Shown here one piece after another: positions 1 through 8,364 of a stretch of 64,000 nt of DNA. Numbering within the stretch: position 1 is the first letter of the stretch; each line of letters opens with the position of its first letter. The stretch is taken from the NCBI GenBank assembly GCA_014075275.1, contig CP046179.1, forward strand, positions 1,931,932 through 1,995,931. The letters are read 5' to 3'. Below the pieces are notes generated by a model. That model had not been told where the DNA came from and did not search any database. It was given only the letters and a program-made list of their open reading frames with translations. This stretch comes from Boseongicola sp. (GTDB lineage: Bacteria > Pseudomonadota > Alphaproteobacteria > Rhodobacterales > Rhodobacteraceae). The position numbers and the translations under genes are program-made.

Positions 1-32
1 CCGAACAGGCCGGCCGTCACCGAACCGATCAT

Positions 33-158
33 CTATATGCACAGCGCCGGCACGGGCAAAATTGCCGCAAGCAGCCATAGACCTGTGAAGCTAAAAATTG
101 TCGCGGCCTGAAGCAAAACATAGATCAGTGCGACGGATGCCAAAACCATAGGCTCCAT
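33..158 (-). CDS. Small hydrophobic protein at window edge, possibly interrupted by an in-frame TAG
   Basis: A 41-residue reading frame starts at ATG 158 (a second in-frame ATG lies three codons on) and is almost wholly hydrophobic, with a likely membrane segment around residues 5-40 (MVLASVALIYVLLQAAT and LWLLAAILPVPALC). It ends at TAG 35-33. The same frame stays open beyond the stop to the window edge and reads MIGSVTAGLF, again hydrophobic, so the stop may interrupt a longer membrane protein. Only 32 bases lie beyond it, so a genuine stop followed by another gene is just as possible. I do not recognise the family. It diverges from the ASKHA gene at 319. Confidence 0.35.
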   Translation of the reverse strand: MEPMVLASVALIYVLLQAATIFSFTGLWLLAAILPVPALCI

Positions 159-318
159 GGGGATTACCTTTCCCAAAACTTGTTACAATCTTCAGGGTAT
201 CACCAGATTGCCTAAATTCAAGAAATCCATGCCGTTTCGGGCATATTTTCTGGCGTGACTGGCCCTTTCAACGGCTGTAAAGAGGGCTATCTTATGCCCA
301 AGAACAGGCGGAAAATCC

Positions 319-2367
319 ATGACTGACAAAGCGTTGGTGATCTTCACCCCTTCGGGCAAACGCGGCCATTTCGAGCTCGGCACACCAGTGTTGACGGCTG
401 CGCGACAATTGGGCGTAGATTTAGACTCTGTTTGCGGAGGGCGAGGAATTTGCTCGAAGTGCCAGGTCACACCGGGATTCGGAAATTTCCCAAAGCACGG
501 TGTGACTGTGGCAGAAGACGCGGTTTCTCAATGGAATGCGGTCGAGGAACGCTACAAGCAAAAACGTGGATTGATCGACGGTCGTCGCCTTGGGTGTCAG
601 GCGCAAATTCAGGGCGATCTGGTTATCGATGTGCCGCCGGAAAGCCAGGTACACAAGCAGGTTGTACGCAAGCGAGCGGAAGCGCGCGATATTACCATGA
701 ATCCGGCTGTTCGGCTGGTTTATGTTGAGGTCGAAGAACCTGACATGCACGACCCCACTGGTGACCTTGAGCGTCTGTCAAAGGCTCTGGAAGAGCAATG
801 GCAGATCAAGGGGGTCCATGCGGATCTGGGCGTCATCCAAAAGATGCAGCCGCTGTTGCGCAAGGGTGCCTGGAAAGTCACTTGCGCCATTCACATGGGC
901 GACGACTTTTACGCCCCGCGTGTGATGCAAATTTGGCCGGGTTTCTACGAAGGATCGGTCTATGGCCTTGCGATCGATTTGGGGTCGACCACGATAGCTG
1001 GTCATCTATGTGATCTGCGCACCGGTGAAGTTGTTGGCTCGGCGGGACTTATGAATCCGCAAATTCGCTTTGGCGAGGACCTGATGAGCCGCGTCAGCTA
1101 TTCGATGATGAACGACAGCGGTGCCGATGAAATGACTGCGGCCGTGCGCGAGGGCATCAATAGCCTGACACAAGACATTGTTGCGGATGCGAATATTACG
1201 GCCGATTTGATCATGGAAGGTGTTATCGTCTGCAATCCGGTCATGCACCACTTACTATTGGGTATTGATCCGTTTGAATTGGGACAGGCCCCGTTTGCAT
1301 TGGCCACATCTGACGCTATGCATCTTTGGGCGCGCGAGCTTGACTTTGAATGGCATAACGCTGCCCGTCTCTATTTGCTGCCGTGCATCGCCGGCCATGT
1401 TGGGGCTGACGCAGCAGCAGTTGCGTTGTCAGAAGCGCCGGACAAATCCGAAGATCTCGTTCTGGTCGTCGATGTCGGCACTAACGCCGAAATTCAGCTT
1501 GGCGATAAGAATGGCGTTCTCGCCTGTTCATCTCCTACCGGTCCTGCCTTCGAAGGCGCGCAAATCAGCTCGGGACAGCGCGCCGCGCCCGGCGCAATTG
1601 AGCGCGTCGAAATTGATCCGATTACCAAACAGCCCCGATTCAAAGTCATTGGCAGCGACTTGTGGTCAACTGAAGAAGGTTTTTCCGATGCCATAGCGAC
1701 GACTGGAGTCACCGGTATTTGCGGCTCGGGGATCATCGAAATGGTCGCAGAGATGCGGATTGCCGGATTAGTCGACGCAAGCGGCCTAATCGGAAGCCCA
1801 ACGCAAACTGGATCGGAACTGTGTGTCGCGGACGGCCGCACCTGGTCCTATTTGGTGTGGGATGGTTCGGCCAATGATGGTCCGGTCATCACTGTCACCA
1901 ACCGCGACATCCGTGAAATTCAGATGGCCAAGGCAGCGCTTTATTCAGGCGCACGTCTGTTGATGGACAAGCGCGAAGTGGACAACGTAGATCGCGTGGT
2001 TTTGGCAGGCGCATTCGGCGCCCACATTTCGCCCAAGCACGCCATGATTTTGGGCATGATACCTGACTGCCCACTGGAAAAAGTAACTTCGGCGGGTAAC
2101 GCGGCTGGAACAGGGGCGCGCATCGCGCTCTTGAACACCGATGCACGAGACGAGATCGAAACGGTGGTCCGCAACATCCAGAAGATTGAAACTGCCATCG
2201 AACCGCGCTTTCAGGAACATTTCGTCAATGCCTCGGCTATCCCCAACGCGGTCGAGCCATTCACTATTCTGAATACGCTGGTCGATTTACCTAATGTAAA
2301 CTTTAACCAAGGTGGAGACGGCGGGGAAGCAGGTGGTGGACATCGCCGGCGCCGGGCGCGATCTTGA
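319..2367 (+). CDS. ASKHA-domain 2Fe-2S protein, corrinoid-reactivation type (DUF4445/RACo-like)
   Basis: This 682-residue protein has an N-terminal plant-type ferredoxin domain with cysteines C39, C45 and C48 (CGGRGICSKC) and a fourth, C93 (RRLGCQA). A linker follows, then an ASKHA ATPase half from about residue 215 onward (AIDLGSTTIAGHLCDL, VVDVGTNAEI, GICGSGIIEMVAEM, VVLAGAFGAH). This layout is that of RACo/RamA-like proteins, which use ATP and an iron-sulfur cluster to reduce inactive Co(II) corrinoid in cobalamin-dependent methyltransferases. In Rhodobacterales such genes usually sit with methyltransferase and corrinoid-protein genes; none is visible here, although they could lie outside the window, and metF is 9 kb away. 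The C-terminus ends in a basic Gly/Arg tail. Its methyltransferase partner is unknown. Confidence 0.85.
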   Translation: MTDKALVIFTPSGKRGHFELGTPVLTAARQLGVDLDSVCGGRGICSKCQVTPGFGNFPKHGVTVAEDAVSQWNAVEERYKQKRGLIDGRRLGCQAQIQGDLVIDVPPESQVHKQVVRKRAEARDITMNPAVRLVYVEVEEPDMHDPTGDLERLSKALEEQWQIKGVHADLGVIQKMQPLLRKGAWKVTCAIHMGDDFYAPRVMQIWPGFYEGSVYGLAIDLGSTTIAGHLCDLRTGEVVGSAGLMNPQIRFGEDLMSRVSYSMMNDSGADEMTAAVREGINSLTQDIVADANITADLIMEGVIVCNPVMHHLLLGIDPFELGQAPFALATSDAMHLWARELDFEWHNAARLYLLPCIAGHVGADAAAVALSEAPDKSEDLVLVVDVGTNAEIQLGDKNGVLACSSPTGPAFEGAQISSGQRAAPGAIERVEIDPITKQPRFKVIGSDLWSTEEGFSDAIATTGVTGICGSGIIEMVAEMRIAGLVDASGLIGSPTQTGSELCVADGRTWSYLVWDGSANDGPVITVTNRDIREIQMAKAALYSGARLLMDKREVDNVDRVVLAGAFGAHISPKHAMILGMIPDCPLEKVTSAGNAAGTGARIALLNTDARDEIETVVRNIQKIETAIEPRFQEHFVNASAIPNAVEPFTILNTLVDLPNVNFNQGGDGGEAGGGHRRRRARS

Positions 2368-2404
2368 CCGCCCAGAAACTGTAAAGCACCACTTATCTCT
2401 GCGC

Positions 2405-2478
2405 GCGGGTGTAGCTCAATGGTAGAGCAGCAGCTTCCCAAGCTGAATACGAGGGTTCGATTCCCTTCACCCGCTCCA
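2405..2478 (+). tRNA. tRNA-Gly (anticodon CCC)
   Basis: The 74-base sequence folds as a tRNA: acceptor arm GCGGGTG pairing with CACCCGC, D arm GCTC/GAGC, anticodon loop TTCCCAA giving anticodon CCC, a GGTTCGATTCC T arm and an encoded CCA end. The outermost anticodon-stem pair is a G-A mismatch. It strongly resembles enterobacterial tRNA-Gly(CCC). It is the first of two glycine tRNAs in the window. The thioesterase start codon follows 17 bases downstream. Confidence 0.97.
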
Positions 2479-2494
2479 AAATTTGGATCTCACT

Positions 2495-2971
2495 ATGACC
2501 CGCTTCCTGGCCCCTCTCGATCATCATAACTTAAGCGATGTGGGCCTTGACGGATGGACCTATGGGTATCGTGATCGCGTCCGTTTTTACGAACTGGACG
2601 CATTGAACCACGTCAATAATGTCGTCTTTCTGAAGTGGTTCGAAACCATCAGAGTCACCTACGTCCAAGACTATGGATTTTCCTCTTATGGCGAAGACGA
2701 TCCACAGTTGGTTGTGCGCCGGGTTACCGCGGACTTTCTGGCACCAATGCACCAAAACCAAGATTACATTGTCGCGGCCCGTACAACAGTGGTGAAACCG
2801 TCCAGTTTCTTTATGGAGTATGCAGTCGTCGCGGACGACAATATTTGCGCAACCGGCGAAGCCGTTGGCATCAGCCTGGAACAAGACGGAAAGACCCGAC
2901 GCGAGCATAATTTGATCGCTATAAATAACGTCATCCAGCGTGACGGCGCCAAAAAATCCGGATTTGTTTAG
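2495..2971 (+). CDS. Acyl-CoA thioesterase, hotdog fold (4HBT/YbgC-like)
   Basis: The 158-residue protein is of normal size for a single hotdog domain. The 4HBT active-site pattern is clear: FYELDALNHVNNVVFLKWFE with D35 and H39, followed by the long helix. Such enzymes hydrolyse acyl- or aroyl-CoA thioesters in the cytosol; the substrate cannot be read from the sequence. I chose ATG 2495 over an upstream in-frame TTG at 2483 because the TTG lies only five bases from the tRNA end. The stop codon overlaps the stop of the convergent ChaC gene by four bases. Confidence 0.85.
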   Translation: MTRFLAPLDHHNLSDVGLDGWTYGYRDRVRFYELDALNHVNNVVFLKWFETIRVTYVQDYGFSSYGEDDPQLVVRRVTADFLAPMHQNQDYIVAARTTVVKPSSFFMEYAVVADDNICATGEAVGISLEQDGKTRREHNLIAINNVIQRDGAKKSGFV

Positions 2972-3696
2972 CTGCCTTTTGCGGCCACCCTGGCTTGGGC
3001 TTCTTGGAGCAGTGATGTCACGTCGGGATCGTCAATGCCAAGAATCTCGAAGTGCTCTGCAATGCCTTCGATGTAGTCCATGCTGCTTCCGAAGGCACCT
3101 GTTCCGGTGACGAGATACTCCAACTGTTGATCGCGGGTCATATCAGGCTCGATCGCTTCTGCCGCATAGTCAGCGACAAATGTCAGAGCATCGACTGTCT
3201 GATCCGACAACTGCGCCTTTACGAAACGTGCATGATAAGCTGGCCCAACACTTTCACGACGCCAGAGGATTTCTGTCTCTTTTTCAACGTCGTCCGCTTG
3301 AATACGGAAGGTCAGACCATGGCAACCAGCACCAAGGTCGAGTGCGGCCATCAGGCCAGGAACCTCGACGGTGCCCCTGCCCCCGTAGATATCTTTCAGA
3401 ATGAAACGCCGGGCGTGGTCTGGCACATGGGCGCGGCGAACTTCCTGAAATCGCAGAGCCGGGTTCCACATTAGTGACCCGTATCCGAACACCCACAAAT
3501 CCGAATTGTGCCGATCTTTCAGCACATCGCGGCGCAATGCTTCGCGTTTTTCATCGGTATAAAACCAGTCTGTCCGAATGCCCTCGGCCTGCAGATTTTC
3601 AACCAAGTCACCTTGAGTCATTTTGCGAAACAGAGAGGACTCTGGATCAACGATCTTGCCGCGTAATCCTGGGTGATGGGCATATGGATCGTCCAT
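2968..3696 (-). CDS. chaC: Gamma-glutamylcyclotransferase, ChaC family
   Basis: The 242-residue protein carries the glycine-rich substrate loop LWVFGYGSLMWNPALRF (YGSL at residues 72-75) typical of gamma-glutamylcyclotransferases. Its likely catalytic glutamate is in the WRRESVG stretch (about E148). ChaC enzymes cleave glutathione in the cytosol to 5-oxoproline and Cys-Gly. An extra N-terminal segment of about 60 residues precedes the core. It lies nine bases downstream of the threonine aldolase gene on the same strand, so the two are probably cotranscribed with the cysteine-cluster gene upstream. Confidence 0.88.
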   Translation of the reverse strand: MDDPYAHHPGLRGKIVDPESSLFRKMTQGDLVENLQAEGIRTDWFYTDEKREALRRDVLKDRHNSDLWVFGYGSLMWNPALRFQEVRRAHVPDHARRFILKDIYGGRGTVEVPGLMAALDLGAGCHGLTFRIQADDVEKETEILWRRESVGPAYHARFVKAQLSDQTVDALTFVADYAAEAIEPDMTRDQQLEYLVTGTGAFGSSMDYIEGIAEHFEILGIDDPDVTSLLQEAQARVAAKGS

Positions 3697-3705
3697 TCTG
3701 TCCGC

Positions 3706-4758
3706 CTAATTGTTTAGGACATCGAGAAATTGATCGACGTCTTCGATGCTTGTGGTGCAGCCGCACACAAACCGCGCCAACAACAACTCTTCCGGATCTT
3801 CGCCCTGAAGTTGCCCTCGTTCAATATAATACTGAACGCCGGCATCGATCATCCCACGATGAACACGCCGTGGCATCCATGCAAAGACTAAATTCGCCTG
3901 GCAAGGGAAAGCAATTGTGGCGTCAGAAAACGCCGCGATGCCTTGGCATAGTCTCGCGGCTGACGAATTTGCCTTTGTCGCAAGTTCCAGCCAGAGATCG
4001 TTTTCCAGATAAGTACTAACCTGTGCTGCCAAATACCTTGATTTCGAAAGCAAGTGAGCAGCGCGCTTACGACGTCTTTGAAACTCCCAGGACTTTTCGG
4101 GATCGAAGAAAACAGCAGTTTCCACGCCCATCAGGCCATTTTTAGTGCCGCCAAAAGTCACGGCATCGACGCCGGCCCTCCAACTCATTTCCGCGGCTGA
4201 AACCCCAAGTGCGACCACAGCATTCGCAAACCTTGCGCCGTCCATATGAAGTTTCTGACCGTGCCCGTGGGTGACATCTGCGATCGCACGAATTTCATCG
4301 AGCGTGTAAATAGTCCCCCACTCTGCCACCTGGGTTATGGACACTGGCCCCGGCTCGGCATTGTTCAGATGACCCGGATCCCATGCCGACATTGAAGTGT
4401 CCAACTCGGCCGCTGTGAACTTGTCCTCGGCAGCGCCAACCAATGTCAGCTTTGCGCCGTCAGAAAAAGCTTCAGGACTGTTGCCCTCGCCATCATGTAT
4501 ATGAGCGTAGCGGCCGCAAAAAATCGCACTCCAGGGGTTTGCCCAACTGGCAAGGATCAAGCTGTTTGCAGCTGCACCAGTGGTGACAAAGAACACTTCG
4601 GCCTCGGGCGCGTCAAAGACTTCGCGCACGTTGTCCCGCGCGGTTTGAGTTATGGGATCATTACCATAAGGCAAGGTGTATCCCTTATTGGCTGCGGCAA
4701 TGGCCTCCAAAACTTTCGGGTGTACTGGTCCTGTATTGTCAGATGCAAAAAACATCAC
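3706..4758 (-). CDS. ltaE: Low-specificity L-threonine aldolase (PLP, fold type I)
   Basis: The 350-residue protein has the threonine aldolase layout: N-terminal FFASDNTGPVHPKVLEAI, a central HMDGARFANA motif and the PLP lysine in TFGGTKNGLMG (K206). It would cleave L-threonine or L-allo-threonine to glycine and acetaldehyde, feeding glycine and one-carbon metabolism. The start ATG overlaps the stop of the upstream cysteine-cluster gene (ATGA at 4755-4758), which indicates translational coupling. Confidence 0.9.
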   Translation of the reverse strand: MMFFASDNTGPVHPKVLEAIAAANKGYTLPYGNDPITQTARDNVREVFDAPEAEVFFVTTGAAANSLILASWANPWSAIFCGRYAHIHDGEGNSPEAFSDGAKLTLVGAAEDKFTAAELDTSMSAWDPGHLNNAEPGPVSITQVAEWGTIYTLDEIRAIADVTHGHGQKLHMDGARFANAVVALGVSAAEMSWRAGVDAVTFGGTKNGLMGVETAVFFDPEKSWEFQRRRKRAAHLLSKSRYLAAQVSTYLENDLWLELATKANSSAARLCQGIAAFSDATIAFPCQANLVFAWMPRRVHRGMIDAGVQYYIERGQLQGEDPEELLLARFVCGCTTSIEDVDQFLDVLNN

Positions 4759-5231
4759 AAATCCTCAACGATGTGATCTTCCCAATCTTCCTCGGGCACT
4801 TCGAACTCTGGCACAGTCCAACCTTTGACGGATATGCCCGCGTCATGAACCGATTCTGGATTGCCCGAAACCAGGGGATGCCAGTCATTCAAAGGTTTGC
4901 CTTCGAAGACTAAGCGATAGGCGCATGTCGAGGGCATCCAATATGCGATCTTTGAGATATTTTGAGGCGTAAGCACAACGCAATCAGGCACAAATTGCTT
5001 GCGAATATCGTATTGCGCACAGCGACATGAATCGCCATCCAGCAACCTGCAGGCAACGCGTGTGAACGCGATTTCATTGGTTTCCGGATCTTCAAGTTTG
5101 TTTAGGCAGCACTTTCCACAACCATCGCATAGTGCCTCCCATTCTTTCGACGTCAGGTTCTTGAGCGGAACTCTTTCCCAGAAATCCTCGCGGAGGCCCA
5201 CACGGTCAATCGGATCTTTCACTGTCGGCAT
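4755..5231 (-). CDS. YcgN/UPF0260-family cysteine-cluster protein
   Basis: This 158-residue protein contains the CDGCGKCCLNKLED cysteine cluster followed by CRLLDGDSCRCAQYD, which together form the CxxCxxCC plus CxC pattern of the UPF0260/YkgJ superfamily, presumed to bind zinc or an iron-sulfur cluster. The C-terminal SVHDAGISVKGWTVPE motif is typical of the family. No biochemical role is established. It is translationally coupled to the threonine aldolase gene and follows ribF on the same strand with a 28-base gap. Confidence 0.85.
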   Translation of the reverse strand: MPTVKDPIDRVGLREDFWERVPLKNLTSKEWEALCDGCGKCCLNKLEDPETNEIAFTRVACRLLDGDSCRCAQYDIRKQFVPDCVVLTPQNISKIAYWMPSTCAYRLVFEGKPLNDWHPLVSGNPESVHDAGISVKGWTVPEFEVPEEDWEDHIVEDL

Positions 5232-5259
5232 CAGACAGCCATGCTTGCGTAGGCGCCGA

Positions 5260-6201
5260 TCATGCGCGCTGCTCGCTTTTTGCCAGTATCAGGCGAGCGC
5301 TTTCCGAGTCTGCGTCCATTTGAGTGATCAGCGCTTCCAGACTTTCGAATGTTGCTTCAGGTCTCAAATATTCAACCAGCGCGACTGACAAATCCGCTCC
5401 GTAAAGATCGCCGCGAAAATCGAAAACATGTGTTTCTAGGTTTGCGATGTTTTCTCCAAACATTGGCCCAACACCCAAAGAAGCAACTCCGTCGTAGGAG
5501 CCCGCGTTTGCACCCGTGAGAACATTCACTGCAACGGCATAAACCCCGAACTTCGGCGGATGCAGCCCATCGATCGACATATTGGCCGTTGGGTACCCAA
5601 GGTCGCGACCGCGCTGTTCACCGCGAATTACCTGGCCTTCTATTCGATGAAGATGGCCAAGCATTTCTGCAGCATCCTGAGGTCGTCCGTCGCTAAGTGC
5701 GTCGCGAATCCGGGTCGACGAAATGTCCATCCCGCCGGTTTCGACAAGTTCGGCAATTGTAACGCTAAATCCCTTACTTACGCCAAGTTCCTGAAGTATC
5801 TGGGTGTCCCCAGTGCGCCCCTTTCCGAAACAAAAATCACGCCCGACAGTGACATGCTTCAGGCCCAATCGATCAACAATGATCTTTGACGCGAATTCCT
5901 CTGGCGTCAGTTCAGAAATCGATGCCCCAAAGCCGAGTTCATACAAATGCGCGACGCCGAGTTTCTCCAGTCGGTTGGCCTTGGCTTCGGCGCTCATTAA
6001 GCGAAAGGGCGGGCCTTCCGGTTGGAAGTATTCGCGAGGATGCGGCTCGAATGTGACTACGCCCAAGGGTGCGTCGGCGGCTTGGGCAGTCTGCTCCAGA
6101 ATTGCTTGATGTCCCAAGTGTACACCATCGAAATTGCCAATCGCGGCAGTTGCGCCGCGATCGTCTGGATCGAGATAGGTCGTGTCGCGATGAATACGCA
6201 T
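5260..6201 (-). CDS. ribF: Bifunctional riboflavin kinase / FAD synthetase
   Basis: The protein begins with the nucleotidyltransferase domain (IGNFDGVHLGHQAILEQ, an HxGH-type motif; later ISSTRIRDAL) and ends with the riboflavin kinase domain (GYPTANMSIDG, KFGVYAV, THVFDFRGDLYG). It converts riboflavin to FMN and then FAD. I chose ATG 6201 (313 residues) rather than an upstream in-frame TTG at 6237, because the family starts close to the MRIHRD segment and the TTG would abut the MaoC stop. The ribosome binding site is weak. MaoC lies immediately upstream on the same strand. Confidence 0.92.
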   Translation of the reverse strand: MRIHRDTTYLDPDDRGATAAIGNFDGVHLGHQAILEQTAQAADAPLGVVTFEPHPREYFQPEGPPFRLMSAEAKANRLEKLGVAHLYELGFGASISELTPEEFASKIIVDRLGLKHVTVGRDFCFGKGRTGDTQILQELGVSKGFSVTIAELVETGGMDISSTRIRDALSDGRPQDAAEMLGHLHRIEGQVIRGEQRGRDLGYPTANMSIDGLHPPKFGVYAVAVNVLTGANAGSYDGVASLGVGPMFGENIANLETHVFDFRGDLYGADLSVALVEYLRPEATFESLEALITQMDADSESARLILAKSEQRA

Positions 6202-6240
6202 GAGACTTGCCGTAGCGCTCAAGCGCGCGGCCCGCAACCC

Positions 6241-6684
6241 TCAGTCGAATTTTGCCGATGGAGCAAGGACCGTGGCCTCGCCCTTCAACACTGGCTTTCC
6301 TTTGACCAAACACCGCGTGTCCAGCTTTACGCGCCGTTTCCCGTAGTCAATTTCCAGCACTTCAACTTCGGCAGTCACGATATCTCCCGGGCGAACCGGT
6401 GCCATAAATTTAAGGCTTTGACCAAGATAGACAGTGCCGTGACCGGGCAGTTGCTCTCCTATGACTGCTGACACCAGACCGGCCGTCAGCATACCATGAG
6501 CGATGCGGCCTTCGAATATTGTATCGCGGGCGTAGTCATCGTCCAAATGCACGGGATTACGATCGGTGGAGACCTGTGCAAACATCTCGATATCCAGATC
6601 CGTAATCTCCTTGGTCAGCGTGCGTATCATGCCCACTTCCAAATCTTCAATAACGATTGTTCCACGGGGTTGGTTATCCAACAT
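6241..6684 (-). CDS. MaoC-like hydratase, (R)-specific enoyl-CoA hydratase type
   Basis: The 147-residue protein is a single hotdog domain with the MaoC/PhaJ hydratase motif: a catalytic aspartate-histidine region reading DRNPVHLDDDYA followed by IAHGMLTAGLVSAVIG. The family hydrates trans-2-enoyl-CoA to (R)-3-hydroxyacyl-CoA. It is the first gene of a short minus-strand run that continues into ribF. A promoter probably lies in the 6685-6790 interval, but I see no certain -35/-10 pair. Confidence 0.85.
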   Translation of the reverse strand: MLDNQPRGTIVIEDLEVGMIRTLTKEITDLDIEMFAQVSTDRNPVHLDDDYARDTIFEGRIAHGMLTAGLVSAVIGEQLPGHGTVYLGQSLKFMAPVRPGDIVTAEVEVLEIDYGKRRVKLDTRCLVKGKPVLKGEATVLAPSAKFD

Positions 6685-6793
6685 CCCAATCCCTTCCGCA
6701 ATTTAATGACATAAAGTCGCGCCTTCGAGTAATTTTATTACCCTGCCGATGCGAAATAGCAAGCAAAAAATGCCGCACAGCAGCATTATCTTG

Positions 6794-6961
6794 TCAGATA
6801 GGCAGACTTTGGGTGGCAACTACAGGGCCAAGGCCATCTTCCAACGTCGTATGTTGAATGTCGCGGGGTCGGAACATCATGACCGATAGGACAAAGACAA
6901 TCAGGACAGCAATTGTCCAGATTGGAAGCCCCCCAGCTTCGTCTTCAGGGTTTGGCAGCAT
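6794..6961 (-). CDS. Candidate 55-residue single-span membrane protein
   Basis: Within the 320-base gap between suhB and the MaoC gene lies an open frame of 55 codons from ATG 6961. It has an acidic N-terminus (MLPNPEDEAGG), one clear hydrophobic span (IWTIAVLIVFVLSVMMF), a basic RPRD flank that would face the cytosol, and a polar tail. That ordered architecture argues for a real small membrane protein. No convincing ribosome binding site is seen, and I do not recognise a family. The rest of the gap (6685-6793 and 6962-7006) shows nothing definite. Confidence 0.4.
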   Translation of the reverse strand: MLPNPEDEAGGLPIWTIAVLIVFVLSVMMFRPRDIQHTTLEDGLGPVVATQSLPI

Positions 6962-7006
6962 TCTTCACTATTCGAGAAGAATTGCGGCCAAAAAATGGCA
7001 CAAATG

Positions 7007-7795
7007 TTAAGCGCCACGAATTACTTTCGAAAAACTGTCAAAAATCGGCTCGGCGGCGCAGATGAGGCTTCCTGTTTCGAGAGGATCGCTGCCTCTGTCC
7101 ATTCCATCGACCAATCCGCCTGCCTCTCGCACGATCAGCAGTCCAGCGGCAATATCCCAAGCGTGCAGGCCCCGCTCCCAATAACCATCGTACCGCCCAG
7201 CTGCCACATAGGCCAAATCAAGCGATGCCGCACCAAACCGCCTCACACCTGCAGACACTGGCAATATACGCGCCAAATCCTGTAAGGATTCCGGCAGCTC
7301 TTTCCGCCCTGCAAACGGCAATCCGGTAGAAAAGATGCTTTCGATCATTTTAGTGCGACCGGATACACGAAGACGGCTTTCATTCAGCCACGCGCCCTGT
7401 CCCTTTTCGGCAAAGAACAATTCGTCCTTTGACGGATCATAGATGACTGCGGATACGACTTCGCCCTTGTGTTCAAGCGCGATGGATACGGCGAAATGTG
7501 GCAAGCCGTGAAGGTAATTGGTCGTTCCGTCCAGCGGATCAACGATCCAGCGACGTGTCGGATCTTTACCTTCTTGCGGGCTGCTTTCCTCGCCCAGCCA
7601 GCCATAATTCGGTCGGGCATGCATCAAATCTTCTCGGATGATGGTTTCAGCTGCAACATCCGCGCGACTGACAAAATCGCCGGGCCCTTTGCTGGAGACC
7701 TGAAGATTCTCAATCTCGCGAAAATCTTTCAAAAGACTACGTCCGGCCTTGCGCGCGGCGGCGGTCATGACGGTAAGATTTGCGCTGCCTTGCAT
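7007..7795 (-). CDS. suhB: Inositol-1-monophosphatase family protein
   Basis: The 262-residue protein shows the lithium-sensitive phosphatase signatures: metal-binding GEES, WIVDPLDGTTNYLHG and, near the C-terminus, LHAWDIAAGLLIVREAGG. It dephosphorylates myo-inositol-1-phosphate or similar sugar phosphates with magnesium; in many proteobacteria SuhB also joins rRNA antitermination complexes, which cannot be judged here. A purine/G-rich stretch precedes ATG 7795. The gene is alone between two gaps. Confidence 0.88.
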   Translation of the reverse strand: MQGSANLTVMTAAARKAGRSLLKDFREIENLQVSSKGPGDFVSRADVAAETIIREDLMHARPNYGWLGEESSPQEGKDPTRRWIVDPLDGTTNYLHGLPHFAVSIALEHKGEVVSAVIYDPSKDELFFAEKGQGAWLNESRLRVSGRTKMIESIFSTGLPFAGRKELPESLQDLARILPVSAGVRRFGAASLDLAYVAAGRYDGYWERGLHAWDIAAGLLIVREAGGLVDGMDRGSDPLETGSLICAAEPIFDSFSKVIRGA

Positions 7796-8061
7796 ACTCG
7801 GGCCCCTTTAGTGACAGGGTCGTTTACGGAAGAAACCATTTCCCGGCAAGCTGAAAGTCGGCACAAAGTTGGGGCACAGTTTGCGCGTTCTTTTTCAAGA
7901 AAACCAAGAGACTATCGCCGTAATTTCCCGTTATCTGCCGTGGCTCACGCACACCACCGCGCGCAAAATGACGCGTGTGCCGGGATTTTCCCCTGCCGTA
8001 GCTCTGCATCCTTTTTTATGAATCCTGCATCAATGCCAGGGAAAACGAAGGGAAAATCATT

Positions 8062-8343
8062 ATGGAACAGATAATAGCACAACTTATCGGCGGTACCGCA
8101 GGCAGTATTGGCGGCGGCAAAGTCGCCAAAGGCAGCGATATGGGCAACATCGGCAATCTCATTGCAGGTGCTGTCGGCGGTGTAGGCGGCGGCCAATTGC
8201 TGGGCGGCCTCATGGGGTCCGGTGCAGCAGCGGCCGGCGGCATGGACATTGGCGCCATGGCTGGAAGCCTAGTCGGTGGCGGTGTGGCTGGCCTTGTGGT
8301 TCAGGTGGTCGTCGGCATGGTCGTAAAACGCATGCGTGGTTAA
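8062..8343 (+). CDS. Glycine-rich small hydrophobic protein of unknown function
   Basis: The 93-residue protein is about one third glycine, with repeated GGxxG and GxxxG spacing (GGTAGSIGGGKVAKG, GAVGGVGGGQLLGG) and a hydrophobic C-terminal segment (VAGLVVQVVVGMVVKRM). Glycine-zipper patterns like this pack against membranes or form oligomers. An AAGGGA ribosome binding site lies just upstream. The gene converges on gnd with a 21-base gap. I cannot assign a function; a structural role in the cell envelope is only a guess. Confidence 0.65.
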   Translation: MEQIIAQLIGGTAGSIGGGKVAKGSDMGNIGNLIAGAVGGVGGGQLLGGLMGSGAAAAGGMDIGAMAGSLVGGGVAGLVVQVVVGMVVKRMRG

Positions 8344-8364
8344 ACAACCAAATGGGTCATGGGC

